Source: JANQQJ01 sp046290575
GTDB taxonomy: Bacteria > Pseudomonadota > Alphaproteobacteria > SMXS01
Reading direction: 5' to 3'
Length of the DNA stretch: 64,000 nucleotides
Assembly (NCBI GenBank): GCA_046290575.1
Contig: JBKAGX010000006.1
Location: 124,001 to 188,000 of the forward strand
Below, in pieces: positions 15,215-23,346 of this stretch; the first letter of the stretch is position 1, and each line of letters begins with the position of its first letter. The notes under the pieces are model-generated. The model made no database searches. It saw nothing but the letters and a program-made list of their open reading frames with translations, and had not been told where the DNA came from. The translations under genes were made by a program, and so were the position numbers.

Positions 15215-16156
15215 ATGATCCGACAGGCAGCGACAGTGGCGCGTCAGGTGATGCGCAGCGGACCCGGCGAGGCGCAGGCCCGCGCGCGCCGGCCACAAGG
15301 CACGTCGGTGGCGCGATCGGCGCGGCCCAAGTCAAAGCCTGTTCTGACCAAAGGCCAGCTCAAATACCGATCGATCTTTGTGTCGGACATTCATTTGGGC
15401 ACCAAGGGATGTAAGGCGGAGTTCCTGCTCGACTTCCTGAAATATACCGAAAGCGAACGGCTTTACCTGGTTGGCGATATCATCGATGGGTGGCGGCTGA
15501 AGAAGTCCTGGTTCTGGCCGCAAAGCCATAATGATGTGGTGCAGAAGATTTTGCGCAAGGCGCGCAAGGGCACCGAGGTGATCTATATCACCGGCAATCA
15601 CGACGAGGCCCTGCGGGACTTTGCCGGACATTTCTTTGGCGGGGTGCTGGTCACTAACGAGATTGAACACGAATTGGCCGATGGGCGTACTTTTCTCGTT
15701 TTCCACGGCGATGCGTTCGATGCCGTCGTCAAACATGCCCGCTGGCTGGCGTTCCTGGGCGACTATGCCTATCACGGCGCACTCGCCGTCAATCGCTGGG
15801 TGAATACAGTCCGGACGACGCTGGGTTACCCGTATTGGTCGTTGTCGGCCTATCTGAAGCACAAGGTGAAAAACGCGGTCGAGTATATCAGCCGCTATGA
15901 AGACGCCGTTGCGCAGGAATGTGCATCGCGCGGCCTGGACGGTGTGATCTGCGGCCATATTCACTTCGCCGAAATGCGCGAAATGCACGGTGTGCTCTAT
16001 TGCAACGATGGAGACTGGGTCGAAAGCTGCACCGCCCTGGTCGAGCATTTCGATGGCCGGCTGGAAATCGTCCGTTGGGTCGACATCATGGACCGCTACG
16101 ATGTCGAGGGGCGGCCAGTCGATGAAAACGTCCCACTCGAACGCGTACCGGCGTGA
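15215..16156 (+). CDS. UDP-2,3-diacylglucosamine diphosphatase-like metallophosphoesterase (LpxH2-like)
   Basis: 313 residues. Calcineurin-like metal motifs occur in order: VSDIHLGTKG, YLVGDIIDGW, YITGNHDEAL, FHGDAFDAVV and ICGHIHFAEM. An Arg/Ala-rich tail of about 45 residues precedes the domain and is probably disordered; ATG at 15251 is an alternative start. Homologues hydrolyse UDP-diacylglucosamine to lipid X in lipid A synthesis, or act on related sugar nucleotides. It forms a pair with the glycosyltransferase 38 bases downstream, so glycolipid synthesis is the likely setting. Confidence 0.88.
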   Translation: MIRQAATVARQVMRSGPGEAQARARRPQGTSVARSARPKSKPVLTKGQLKYRSIFVSDIHLGTKGCKAEFLLDFLKYTESERLYLVGDIIDGWRLKKSWFWPQSHNDVVQKILRKARKGTEVIYITGNHDEALRDFAGHFFGGVLVTNEIEHELADGRTFLVFHGDAFDAVVKHARWLAFLGDYAYHGALAVNRWVNTVRTTLGYPYWSLSAYLKHKVKNAVEYISRYEDAVAQECASRGLDGVICGHIHFAEMREMHGVLYCNDGDWVESCTALVEHFDGRLEIVRWVDIMDRYDVEGRPVDENVPLERVPA

Positions 16157-16193
16157 CCTACAGTTTTACCGAAATGGCCGTCTAAGGATTGGT

Positions 16194-17258
16194 ATGAAGA
16201 TCGCGATCATTACCGATGCCTGGTACCCGCAGATTAACGGCGTGGTCCGGACGCTGGATACCACCAAGCAGGAACTGGAGAAAATGGGGCATCAGGTGCT
16301 GGTCATCAGCCCCGCGGATTTCAAGACGATTCCATGCCCCACTTATCCGGAAATCCGGCTGGCGTTGTTTCCCGGACGCAGAATTCGCCAATGGCTTAAA
16401 GAGTTTGGTGCGGAGTCTGTGCATATCGCGACCGAAGGCCCATTGGGCTGGTCGGCCCGGCGCTATTGCAAAAAACGCGGGTTGCCGTTCACCACGGCGT
16501 TTCACACCCGGTTTCCCGAATATGTCTCCGCACGGTTCGGCGCGCCAGTGTCCTGGGGCTACGCGGTGATGCGCTGGTTTCATAAACCCGGCGCGCGGGT
16601 GATGGTCTCGACCGAGAGCCTCAAGCGGGAGCTGGAAGGCCGCGGTTTCGGTGAGGCGGCCCTGTTCCAGCGCGGAGTCGATCTTGACCTCTTCCGCCCA
16701 CGCGATGATATCAAAACCAATCTGCCAAGGCCGATTTACACTTATGTCGGCCGGGTTGCCGTGGAAAAGAGCATCACGGACTTCCTCGACCTGACGCTGG
16801 ATGGCACCAAGGTCGTCGTCGGCGAGGGCCCTCAGTTGGAGGCGCTTCGCAAGGACTACCCCGATGTAGAGTTCCCTGGCGCCAAGAAAGGCGACGAGCT
16901 GGCGCGCTATTTCGCTCAAAGCGATGTGTTTGTGTTTCCCAGCCGGACCGACACCTTCGGACTGGTGATGCTGGAGGCGATGGCCTGCGGCGTGCCGGTG
17001 GCCGCTTATTCAGTCCCTGGACCGCTGGATGTTTTGGGGGACCGCGCCTGCCGGGGCAATCGCTGTCCCGACAACGCGGTCGGGTGTTTGTCTGAGGATC
17101 TGGGGGCTGCGGTCAAGGGTGCCCTCGCGATCAACAGAGAGAACTGCCGGACCTTCGCGCAGTCCTTCAGCTGGGAGGCCTGTGCGCGGCAATTTCTCGA
17201 CAATCTGGAGCCGCTGCGTGCGGTTGATCCAGCCCCTGCCGTGACCGCTGCGGCCTGA
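16194..17258 (+). CDS. Glycosyltransferase family 4 (group 1), mannosyltransferase/glycolipid type
   Basis: 354 residues from ATG at 16194 with AAGGA five bases upstream; the longer frame from 15990 overlaps the previous gene and is rejected. The N-terminal Rossmann domain reads IAIITDAWYPQINGVVRTL. The GT-B donor-binding motif is VFVFPSRTDTFGLVMLEAM with E-x7-E spacing. It resembles MgtA/GumH-like enzymes that glycosylate diacylglycerol or phosphatidylinositol-type lipids. Its pairing with the LpxH-like phosphoesterase and the nearby lipid kinase supports a role in membrane glycolipid synthesis. The exact sugar is unknown. Confidence 0.88.
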   Translation: MKIAIITDAWYPQINGVVRTLDTTKQELEKMGHQVLVISPADFKTIPCPTYPEIRLALFPGRRIRQWLKEFGAESVHIATEGPLGWSARRYCKKRGLPFTTAFHTRFPEYVSARFGAPVSWGYAVMRWFHKPGARVMVSTESLKRELEGRGFGEAALFQRGVDLDLFRPRDDIKTNLPRPIYTYVGRVAVEKSITDFLDLTLDGTKVVVGEGPQLEALRKDYPDVEFPGAKKGDELARYFAQSDVFVFPSRTDTFGLVMLEAMACGVPVAAYSVPGPLDVLGDRACRGNRCPDNAVGCLSEDLGAAVKGALAINRENCRTFAQSFSWEACARQFLDNLEPLRAVDPAPAVTAAA

Positions 17259-17341
17259 TTCCCGAAAATCCCGATTGCAGCGGCAGGCCGCCTCGGCGTA
17301 GCGTCGTGGCTTGTTTTTGTTGATGTCAAAAGGAGCGGGGA

Positions 17342-18181
17342 ATGGGTGATCTTTCAGGCCGTGTGGTCTTGGTAACGGGCGCGGGGCGTTTGCGTGGACT
17401 GGGCCGGGCGATGGCGCTGCGGCTGGCGCAGGACGGGGCGGATGTCGCGGTGTCTGCCTATCCACGGGACCCGTCACAGTTTCCCGACCACGAAAAACAG
17501 GCAGGCTGGAAGGGCGGCGAAAGCGTCGCCGAGGAAATCCGCGCCATGGGCCGCAAGGCTGTCTCCATCGACTGCGACGTCACCAAGCGCGATCAGGTTG
17601 AAGCGCTCATCAAGGGCACCGAAGACGCGTTGGGGCCGCTCTATGGCCTCGTCAACAATGCCGGCGTCGCCAGCGATGCCGGCGCTGCACCGATCCTGGA
17701 GATGGATGACGACCTTTGGTACTCAACGGTCGACGTCAATCTGAACGGCGTCTATCTGGTCTCCAAGATTGGTGCGAAAGCGATGCTGAGCCACGGGGAA
17801 GGCGGCACCATCGTCAACATCTCGTCCACCGCAGGCCGGGTTGGCCTGGCGAATTATGGGGCCTATTGCGCGTCGAAATTCGGCGTCATCGGACTGACGC
17901 AGCAGATGGCGCTTGAACTGGCGAAGCAAGGTGTTCGGGTCAACTGCATCTGCCCGGGGTCCACCGATACGGACATGATGGATGGCACGTTCCAGCGGAC
18001 CGCCGACGTGATCAATATGGACTTTGACAAGGTGAAAGCCGGCGTCCGGACGGTTATCCCGATGGACCGTCAGGGCCGGCCGGAGGAGCAGGCGGCAGCT
18101 GTTTCGTTCCTGATGGGGCCGGATGCGTCCTTTGTGACCGGCCAGACGCTCAACGTCGATGGTGGCCTGCGGATGCAGTAG
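17342..18181 (+). CDS. SDR family oxidoreductase (3-oxoacyl-ACP reductase-like)
   Basis: 279 residues, with AAGGAG before the ATG. Classical SDR features: VTGAGRLRGLGRAMA (a cofactor loop with an inserted Leu-Arg), NNAGVAS, catalytic Ser in IVNISSTAG, YxxxK in YGAYCASKFG, and VTGQTLNVDGG at the C-terminus. An insertion around residues 35-60 (PRDPSQFPDHEKQAGW) is unusual for FabG and points to a specialised subfamily. It probably uses NAD(P) to oxidise or reduce a hydroxy/keto substrate. It is monocistronic, followed by an inverted repeat at 18227. Confidence 0.88.
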   Translation: MGDLSGRVVLVTGAGRLRGLGRAMALRLAQDGADVAVSAYPRDPSQFPDHEKQAGWKGGESVAEEIRAMGRKAVSIDCDVTKRDQVEALIKGTEDALGPLYGLVNNAGVASDAGAAPILEMDDDLWYSTVDVNLNGVYLVSKIGAKAMLSHGEGGTIVNISSTAGRVGLANYGAYCASKFGVIGLTQQMALELAKQGVRVNCICPGSTDTDMMDGTFQRTADVINMDFDKVKAGVRTVIPMDRQGRPEEQAAAVSFLMGPDASFVTGQTLNVDGGLRMQ

Positions 18182-18226
18182 CGGCGAACGATGTTTCTGA
18201 TCGAGTTGAGCCGATTTCTACCTAAC

Positions 18227-18259
18227 CCGTTCGCCCAGCTCGCTCCTCAGGGCGAACGG
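18227..18259. repeat. REP-like inverted repeat, copy 1
   Basis: CCGTTCGCCC and GGGCGAACGG are perfect 10-base arms around a 13-base loop, followed by only three T. It sits in a 211-base gap between convergent genes, where it may also end transcription from either side. The CCGTTCG/CGAACGG ends resemble the repeats at 62022-62118 and 63745-63810. The rest of the gap (18260-18392) shows nothing else I can support. Confidence 0.6.
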
Positions 18260-18392
18260 TTTACGTGGCCTCACCACAAGCCGATAAGCGTTATCCAGGG
18301 GTAGTAGATCAGAGCGGGGCCGGACGGAAATCGGACTCGACCCCCCGCCCAAGCCCGAAGGTATGTTTTTCCTGCTCCCGTTCTAGCCGGCT

Positions 18393-19250
18393 TTAACCGA
18401 TCTTCGCGACGAACTCATCAATGGCCTGAAGCGCCTCGGGCTCGTCCAGCAAGGGCACGTGACCCCGGTTGGGAACCGTGATGCGGATCAGATCTGGTTT
18501 GCGTTTCGCCATTTCCTCGAAGGTCGGCTCGTCGAGGATGTCCGACAATTTGCCTCTGATGGCGAGCGTGGGAATGTCCGCCATCCGGTCCCAAAGTCCC
18601 CAGGGGTCGCCTTGCGGTGTTGCGGTTTCGCGCACCGCATCACCGATTTTCGGGTCCATATCCAGACGCGGCACGCCGTCCTCGCCCTCGCGGTAGCTGT
18701 TGCGCACCATCACCGGCCAACGGTCTTCGGCAATGTCCGGCAGCGAGGCGCCATAGACCAGTTTGGCCTGTTGGATGGCATCTTCCCAGCTCGTCACCGG
18801 GGGCAGTTTGCCTGTGTAGGCGCGAATCCGCTCCAGCCCTTCCTCGGCGACAACCGGTCCGACATCGTTGAGCACGACCCCGGCCAGCACCTCGGGTTTC
18901 ATCGCCGCGACGACAAAGCCGATCAGCCCACCCAGCGAGGTGCCGATCCAGATCACCCGGTCGATGCCCAGCGTGTCGAGCAGGGTGAACATGTCCTGGG
19001 CGTAAGCAGCAGGGTGATAGTTCTTGTAGTCGGGATCGTAGTCGGAGAAACCGCGGCCCCGTAGGTCCGGGCAGATCACCCGGCGGTCTGAGGAGAGATG
19101 AGCCGCCAGATCGGTGAAGTCACGCGAGTTCCGGGTCAGGCCGGGCACACAGATGACCGGCGTCGCCGGTGAGGCAGGGTCGCCATAGTCCCGGTAAAAC
19201 AGGGTCAGGCCATCATGGCTTTTGTAGGTATCCGTTCGCGCCTCGCCCAT
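18393..19250 (-). CDS. Alpha/beta fold hydrolase
   Basis: 285 residues. Oxyanion-hole HG is replaced by VPGLTRNSRDF; the nucleophile elbow is GTSLGG in IWIGTSLGGLIG; the acid region is IRGKLSDIL (a GxxSD pattern); the catalytic His is in VPNRGHVPLLDEP. YRDYGDPASPATPVICVPGL is typical of esterase and C-C hydrolase-like proteins in this superfamily. The substrate is unknown. It follows the TonB-dependent receptor on the same strand, 58 bases downstream, so the two could be cotranscribed and act on the same imported compound. Confidence 0.88.
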   Translation of the reverse strand: MGEARTDTYKSHDGLTLFYRDYGDPASPATPVICVPGLTRNSRDFTDLAAHLSSDRRVICPDLRGRGFSDYDPDYKNYHPAAYAQDMFTLLDTLGIDRVIWIGTSLGGLIGFVVAAMKPEVLAGVVLNDVGPVVAEEGLERIRAYTGKLPPVTSWEDAIQQAKLVYGASLPDIAEDRWPVMVRNSYREGEDGVPRLDMDPKIGDAVRETATPQGDPWGLWDRMADIPTLAIRGKLSDILDEPTFEEMAKRKPDLIRITVPNRGHVPLLDEPEALQAIDEFVAKIG

Positions 19251-19308
19251 GCGCCTTTGCTCCTTCAGTGGAAATCCCGGGCGCCACTATAGCGGCGCCC
19301 GGAGGTCC

Positions 19309-21558
19309 TTAGAAGCTTACACCCAGCGTGACCGACCAGGTGAAGGGATCACCATAATAGGCCGTCTGAATGTTGCCGACGCTGGCGAATTCCTGCGCGT
19401 CGGTTTTATAGACTTCATCGGTAATGTTCTTGAAGGCAGTGATGAAGTACCAGTTGCCTTCATCCGGTTCGAGCGTGAGCGAGGCGTTGAGCAGCCAGAA
19501 GCCGTCCTGGCTCAGGACATCGCGGATGTCGACGCTGAGGTAGTGGCGGGCTTTGTAGTTTCCATCCAGCCGCACCGTGGCGGTGCCCCAGTTGGAGATA
19601 TCCATGGTGTAGGCCGCGCCCAGCTGAACCGTCCATTTCGGCGCAAAGGGGACCGGATCGTCGGAGCGGTCACGGAACGCGTCCATGAACTCTTTGTAAC
19701 TGGCCTTCAGGTAGCCCAGGCTGCCGAACAGCAAGAGGTCATCGGTCACCTGCGCATTTAGCTCCAGCTCGACGCCATAGGTCTCGATATTGGCGGCGTT
19801 GAGCACAGGGAACGCAAAGTCAGGAAGGGGTGCATCCGGGTTCAGAATGGCGGAAACCCGGGCCTGGAAGTCTTTATAGTCGTTGTAGAACGCAGCCAAA
19901 TTGGCGGTTATGCGCCCGTCAGCGAATTGGGATTTCACGCCGATTTCATAGGTCCAGACAAATTCGGGATCATAGGCCTCTTCCTCGCCGGGTGCGTTGG
20001 CGCGGCCGTTGAAACCCCCGGATTTGAAGCCGCGGGCAACGCGGGCATAGACCAGCACATCGTCGGTGGCCTGGAAGTCGAGACTGACGCTGGGTGTTAG
20101 TGCGTCCCAGCTCTCCCGGTCCTCGAAGGTGAAGCTGTCGAATAGCGCGCCGCTCAAAATGGCATCGGTTGTCCGGAAATATTTCTTCCGGTCATAGGAG
20201 TAGCGCAGCCCCGCCGAGACGGAGAAGCGCTCGGTGACGTCGAAGGTCACGTCGACGAAGGCCGCGAGCGAGGTGGTGTCCAGATCGTCTTCAATCGTCC
20301 GCAGGAAGGTCAGTGGCGTGCCGGCAAATGTCAGGAAGTCATCGGCAAAGGCCAGCTGATCTGAGACATTCTCCTCATCCAGATAGTAGAGACCGAAAAT
20401 CACGTCCCAGCGGTCCTGCACATAGTGGAACCGCAGCTCCTGGCTGAATTGGCTTTGGTCGATACCCACGAATACGTCACCGATTTCAAACGGCGTGGCG
20501 TCTATGTCGATATAGAAGTCGGGCATCAGTTCACGGTAGGCGGTGATAGAGGTGATGGTCAGGGCCTCGCTCGCTTCCCAGTTCATCCGCAGCGAGACGC
20601 CCCAGTGATCAAGCTCCTGGCCGCGGTCGTCAGGAAAGCCGGTCGAGCCGGTGAAATCATACTCTGTGGTCGGTGCCGGCAAGATGGTGACGGCCCCGAA
20701 CAGCAAGTCGGCCTGCTGCAGGTCGGCCTCCTGCCGGCCCAGCGTCAGTTCGGTGCGTTGCCGTGTGTAATCGAAGCTGACATCGGCCTCGAACGTATCG
20801 GTGGGCGTGAACATTACTGCAACGCGGGTGACAACGGTGCTGTCGTCGTTGAACCTGCGGCCGGTGGCCGGATCCTTGACGATGCCGTCGCGGTTCGACG
20901 TGAGGAATGACCCGCTGATTGACAGCTTGTCTTCAATGACGGGGCCACCGAAAAAGGCTTTGCCGTCGACGCGGCCGAACCGTCCGCCGGTCACCTCGCC
21001 AAAGGCTTCCCATTCATTACCGGGACGCCGGGTCACCAGCTTGATCGCGCCGCCGATGGTGTTCTTGCCATAGAGTGTGCCCTGCGGACCGCGCAGCACT
21101 TCGATGCGCTCAATGTCGAAGATCTTGAACAGCGAGCCCTGGATCCGGGACATGTAGACGTCGTCCAGATAGACGCCGACGCCCGGATCGAAGCTCTGTA
21201 GCGCATCCGGTTGGCCCAGGCCGCGGATGAAAATGTTTGCGCTGGAGGAAGACCCGCGGCCCACGACGATATTCACATTGGGAATGCTGACGCCCAAATC
21301 TTCAAGGTCAGCCGCGCCCATGTCGCGCAGGTCCAGGGCCCCAAAGGCGCTGACGGCGGCAGGAACCTGCTGCACCGTTTCCTCGCGGCGGCGTGCCGTG
21401 ACTGTCAGTGTCTCGCGCGGCTGGCCCGGCCCGGCTTCGGCAGGCGCAGCAGCCGTGCTGTCGCCCTGCGCAGGGGCTGGATGGCCGGATGCAAAAACAA
21501 ACATGGCCGCGAATAACAGGGCCGCAGGCGTTGTTGTGCGGAGTCCTCGGATTGTCAT
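19309..21558 (-). CDS. TonB-dependent receptor
   Basis: 749 residues with a signal peptide ending near APAQ (residue 31) and a TonB-box region RETLTVTARRREE. The plug domain follows: VSIPNVNIVVGRG, then IEVLRGPQGTLYGKNTIGGA, the hallmark plug strand. A long outer-membrane beta-barrel ends in aromatic WSVTLGVSF. The sequence type (arrangement of the EVLRGPQGTLYG plug with FIRGLG) is the one common in sphingomonads and other alphaproteobacteria that import complex organic substrates rather than ferrisiderophores. It is divergent from a TetR regulator and followed by an alpha/beta hydrolase, a likely uptake-and-cleavage unit. Confidence 0.95.
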   Translation of the reverse strand: MTIRGLRTTTPAALLFAAMFVFASGHPAPAQGDSTAAAPAEAGPGQPRETLTVTARRREETVQQVPAAVSAFGALDLRDMGAADLEDLGVSIPNVNIVVGRGSSSSANIFIRGLGQPDALQSFDPGVGVYLDDVYMSRIQGSLFKIFDIERIEVLRGPQGTLYGKNTIGGAIKLVTRRPGNEWEAFGEVTGGRFGRVDGKAFFGGPVIEDKLSISGSFLTSNRDGIVKDPATGRRFNDDSTVVTRVAVMFTPTDTFEADVSFDYTRQRTELTLGRQEADLQQADLLFGAVTILPAPTTEYDFTGSTGFPDDRGQELDHWGVSLRMNWEASEALTITSITAYRELMPDFYIDIDATPFEIGDVFVGIDQSQFSQELRFHYVQDRWDVIFGLYYLDEENVSDQLAFADDFLTFAGTPLTFLRTIEDDLDTTSLAAFVDVTFDVTERFSVSAGLRYSYDRKKYFRTTDAILSGALFDSFTFEDRESWDALTPSVSLDFQATDDVLVYARVARGFKSGGFNGRANAPGEEEAYDPEFVWTYEIGVKSQFADGRITANLAAFYNDYKDFQARVSAILNPDAPLPDFAFPVLNAANIETYGVELELNAQVTDDLLLFGSLGYLKASYKEFMDAFRDRSDDPVPFAPKWTVQLGAAYTMDISNWGTATVRLDGNYKARHYLSVDIRDVLSQDGFWLLNASLTLEPDEGNWYFITAFKNITDEVYKTDAQEFASVGNIQTAYYGDPFTWSVTLGVSF

Positions 21559-21643
21559 GGCGGTCTCTCCCTGCCGACAAGTTTTTTTTAAACAAGCGTT
21601 GAAAACAATAAAGGATCATTAAGGTCACCAGCGCGTCTCGTCA

Positions 21644-21669
21644 ATAATTTAATTGAACGTTGAAATTAT
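21644..21669. promoter_or_regulatory. Candidate operator between TonB receptor and tetR genes
   Basis: ATAATTT (21644-21650) and AAATTAT (21663-21669) are perfect 7-base arms with a 12-base centre containing AACGTT. The site is in the AT-rich 154-base divergent region between the receptor start (21558) and the TetR start (21716). The length fits a TetR dimer or pair of dimers. Binding by the adjacent TetR is inference. Confidence 0.45.
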
Positions 21670-21715
21670 AAATTGACTTGGATCAGTCGACGGGTTCACC
21701 TAGCACCGCGATGTG

Positions 21716-22435
21716 ATGCAGGAAAAAGGGGCTGATATCGTGGCAGGGACCCGAAATACAGGCCGTTCAGGCCGGTCCAGAAAGGGCGACGCCACAAAGG
21801 TGAAAATCCTTGATGCGGCGGAGCAGCTGTTTGCCCACAAAGGGTTTGACGGCGTCACGGTCCGTCAGATCACCCGACTGGCTGACGTCGACGTGGCCTT
21901 GGTCAATTACCATTTCGGCAGCAAACGCGATCTGTTTGACGCGGTGTTGCTGCGGCGGGCCGAAGTCGTCAACCGTGATCGCCTTGAGGCGTTGGCGGAC
22001 GCCACGCGAGCCGCTGCCCCCGCCGCGCCGCCGGTTGAGTCGATTATCGATGCGTTCTTGGGACCCCTGCACCGGCGGGTGGCGAGTGCTGACGCGGGCT
22101 GGAAAGACTACTTTGCATTGATCGCCCAGGTGAACAATTCACATGACTGGGGAGGCGAGGCGATGACTCGGTATTTCGACCCCGTCGTCCGCCAATTTGT
22201 CGCGGCATTGCAACAAGCGTTGCCAGATAGTGCGCCGGAGAACATCTATTGGAGCTACCACTTCTTGTCCGGAGCGCTCACCCTGTCGTTCGCCGAAACC
22301 GGCCGGATCGACAATCTGTCTGCCGGTCTATGTGAATCAACAGACCACGATGCGCTCTATCCCCGCATGGTCAAATATTGCGCAGCAGGTTTTCGGGCGC
22401 TCTGTAAACCTTCGTTGGCGACGGACGCCGGCTAA
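21716..22435 (+). CDS. TetR/AcrR family transcriptional regulator
   Basis: 239 residues from ATG at 21716. GTG at 21713 directly precedes it, and GTG at 21740 with AAGGGG upstream is an alternative. The N-terminal helix-turn-helix reads KILDAAEQLFAHKGFDGVTV, then RQITRLADVDVALVNYHFGSK, the typical TetR DNA-binding block. The C-terminal ligand-binding part (GWKDYFALIAQVNNSHDW) resembles the CerR/YcdC-type TetR C-domain. It is divergent from the TonB-dependent receptor gene and probably represses it; a dyad at 21644 is a candidate operator. Confidence 0.9.
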   Translation: MQEKGADIVAGTRNTGRSGRSRKGDATKVKILDAAEQLFAHKGFDGVTVRQITRLADVDVALVNYHFGSKRDLFDAVLLRRAEVVNRDRLEALADATRAAAPAAPPVESIIDAFLGPLHRRVASADAGWKDYFALIAQVNNSHDWGGEAMTRYFDPVVRQFVAALQQALPDSAPENIYWSYHFLSGALTLSFAETGRIDNLSAGLCESTDHDALYPRMVKYCAAGFRALCKPSLATDAG

Positions 22436-22522
22436 TTTGAACAAACCCGTAGCGGGTGGATTGAAGTCGTTCCGAGCCTATGTAAAAGTTCTGTCATTGT
22501 TGAAAGCAGGTCAGGGAACGCC

Positions 22523-23200
22523 GTGCCAGAGTCAGATACCAGTATTGCACCTGGCTCCCATATTGCGATGGGCCGATGGGCGACACTGGGTGACGCGGCC
22601 CGTATTCTCGACATGCAGCCAGAGAAGTTGCTGAAGCAGTTGAAGCGTGGCAAGCGCCGCGGGACACAGATCGGTAATAACTGGTTCGCTTATGTCGACG
22701 CCGAAGCTGAGGAGGCAGCCATCGCGCTGCAGATACCGGTCAGCGACCGGCATGCGCAAGCGATTGAAGATTTGCAGCAGCAGAATAGTGAACTTCGTGA
22801 GGCGCTGGCGCGGTTGGAAGAGGCACCGGCCGCCGACACCGAAGTTCCTGAGCAACCTGCGACACCTGCCGCGCCGGCGATCGACCTTGCGCCGCTGGTC
22901 GACCGGATCGCTGATCTGCACCGCAGTTCGGCTGCCGAGATCGAATTTCTGCGGGGTGAACTGAAATCCGTGCGGGAGCAGCATGCAGAGGAAATGCGCC
23001 GCAAGGACATTCTTCTCCAGCAGGCGCACAAGTCTCTGCAGCAGGCGGTGCGGGCCAACCCGCCTCGTGCCGCGCTCACCCAACAGACGGCGACGCCGGA
23101 AGTCGACCGTCTGCGCCGCGAAAGGGCCCAGACGCACAAATTACTGCGCGAGATGTCTTCGGTTATGGCGCTGATGTATCGGCGCATGAAGAAAGACTGA
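22523..23200 (+). CDS. Hypothetical protein: helix-turn-helix-like N-terminus plus coiled coil
   Basis: 225 residues from GTG at 22523 with CAGGGA upstream. Residues about 15-60 (MGRWATLGDAARILDMQPEK, followed by a basic LKQLKRGKRRG stretch and NNWFAYVD) look like an excisionase/MerR-type winged helix that reads DNA. Residues 75-110 and 135-190 are charged heptad-like helices, separated by a Pro/Ala linker. The protein ends in a basic helix VMALMYRRMKKD. I recognise no family. The architecture resembles plasmid-type or nucleoid-associated DNA-binding proteins, but there are no partition or replication genes near it. Confidence 0.75.
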   Translation: MPESDTSIAPGSHIAMGRWATLGDAARILDMQPEKLLKQLKRGKRRGTQIGNNWFAYVDAEAEEAAIALQIPVSDRHAQAIEDLQQQNSELREALARLEEAPAADTEVPEQPATPAAPAIDLAPLVDRIADLHRSSAAEIEFLRGELKSVREQHAEEMRRKDILLQQAHKSLQQAVRANPPRAALTQQTATPEVDRLRRERAQTHKLLREMSSVMALMYRRMKKD

Positions 23201-23203
23201 AGC

Positions 23204-23341
23204 TTAGGGCTCTCTCAGACCGATCAGTCGCATCAGGGCGTCGAACACAATCAGCAGCGCATAAACGCTGAGCCCGAAAACCACGGCAATTCCGAAAACC
23301 CTAAGATGCCCTCCAATGGCTCTGAGTGTGCGCCCCAGCAA
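23204..23341 (-). CDS. Possible small membrane protein (45 aa) behind the ydgA-like gene
   Basis: This frame, read from TTG at 23341 just after the stop of the DUF945 gene, encodes 45 residues. It has a basic N-terminus (GRTLRAIGGHLR), one clear membrane segment (VFGIAVVFGLSVYALLIVF) and a short tail ending IGLREP. A GGAGGAGG sequence lies 12 bases before the TTG, inside the end of the upstream gene. It has no ATG and is short. The amphipathic-then-hydrophobic pattern and tight packing argue for a real gene. No family recognised. Confidence 0.5.
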   Translation of the reverse strand: MLGRTLRAIGGHLRVFGIAVVFGLSVYALLIVFDALMRLIGLREP

Positions 23342-23346
23342 ACCGC

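Noticed and set aside
18260..18392. Small gene in the gap after the SDR at 17342-18181
   Set aside because: No frame with a start, ribosome binding site and plausible protein is visible. The gap holds only the inverted repeat.
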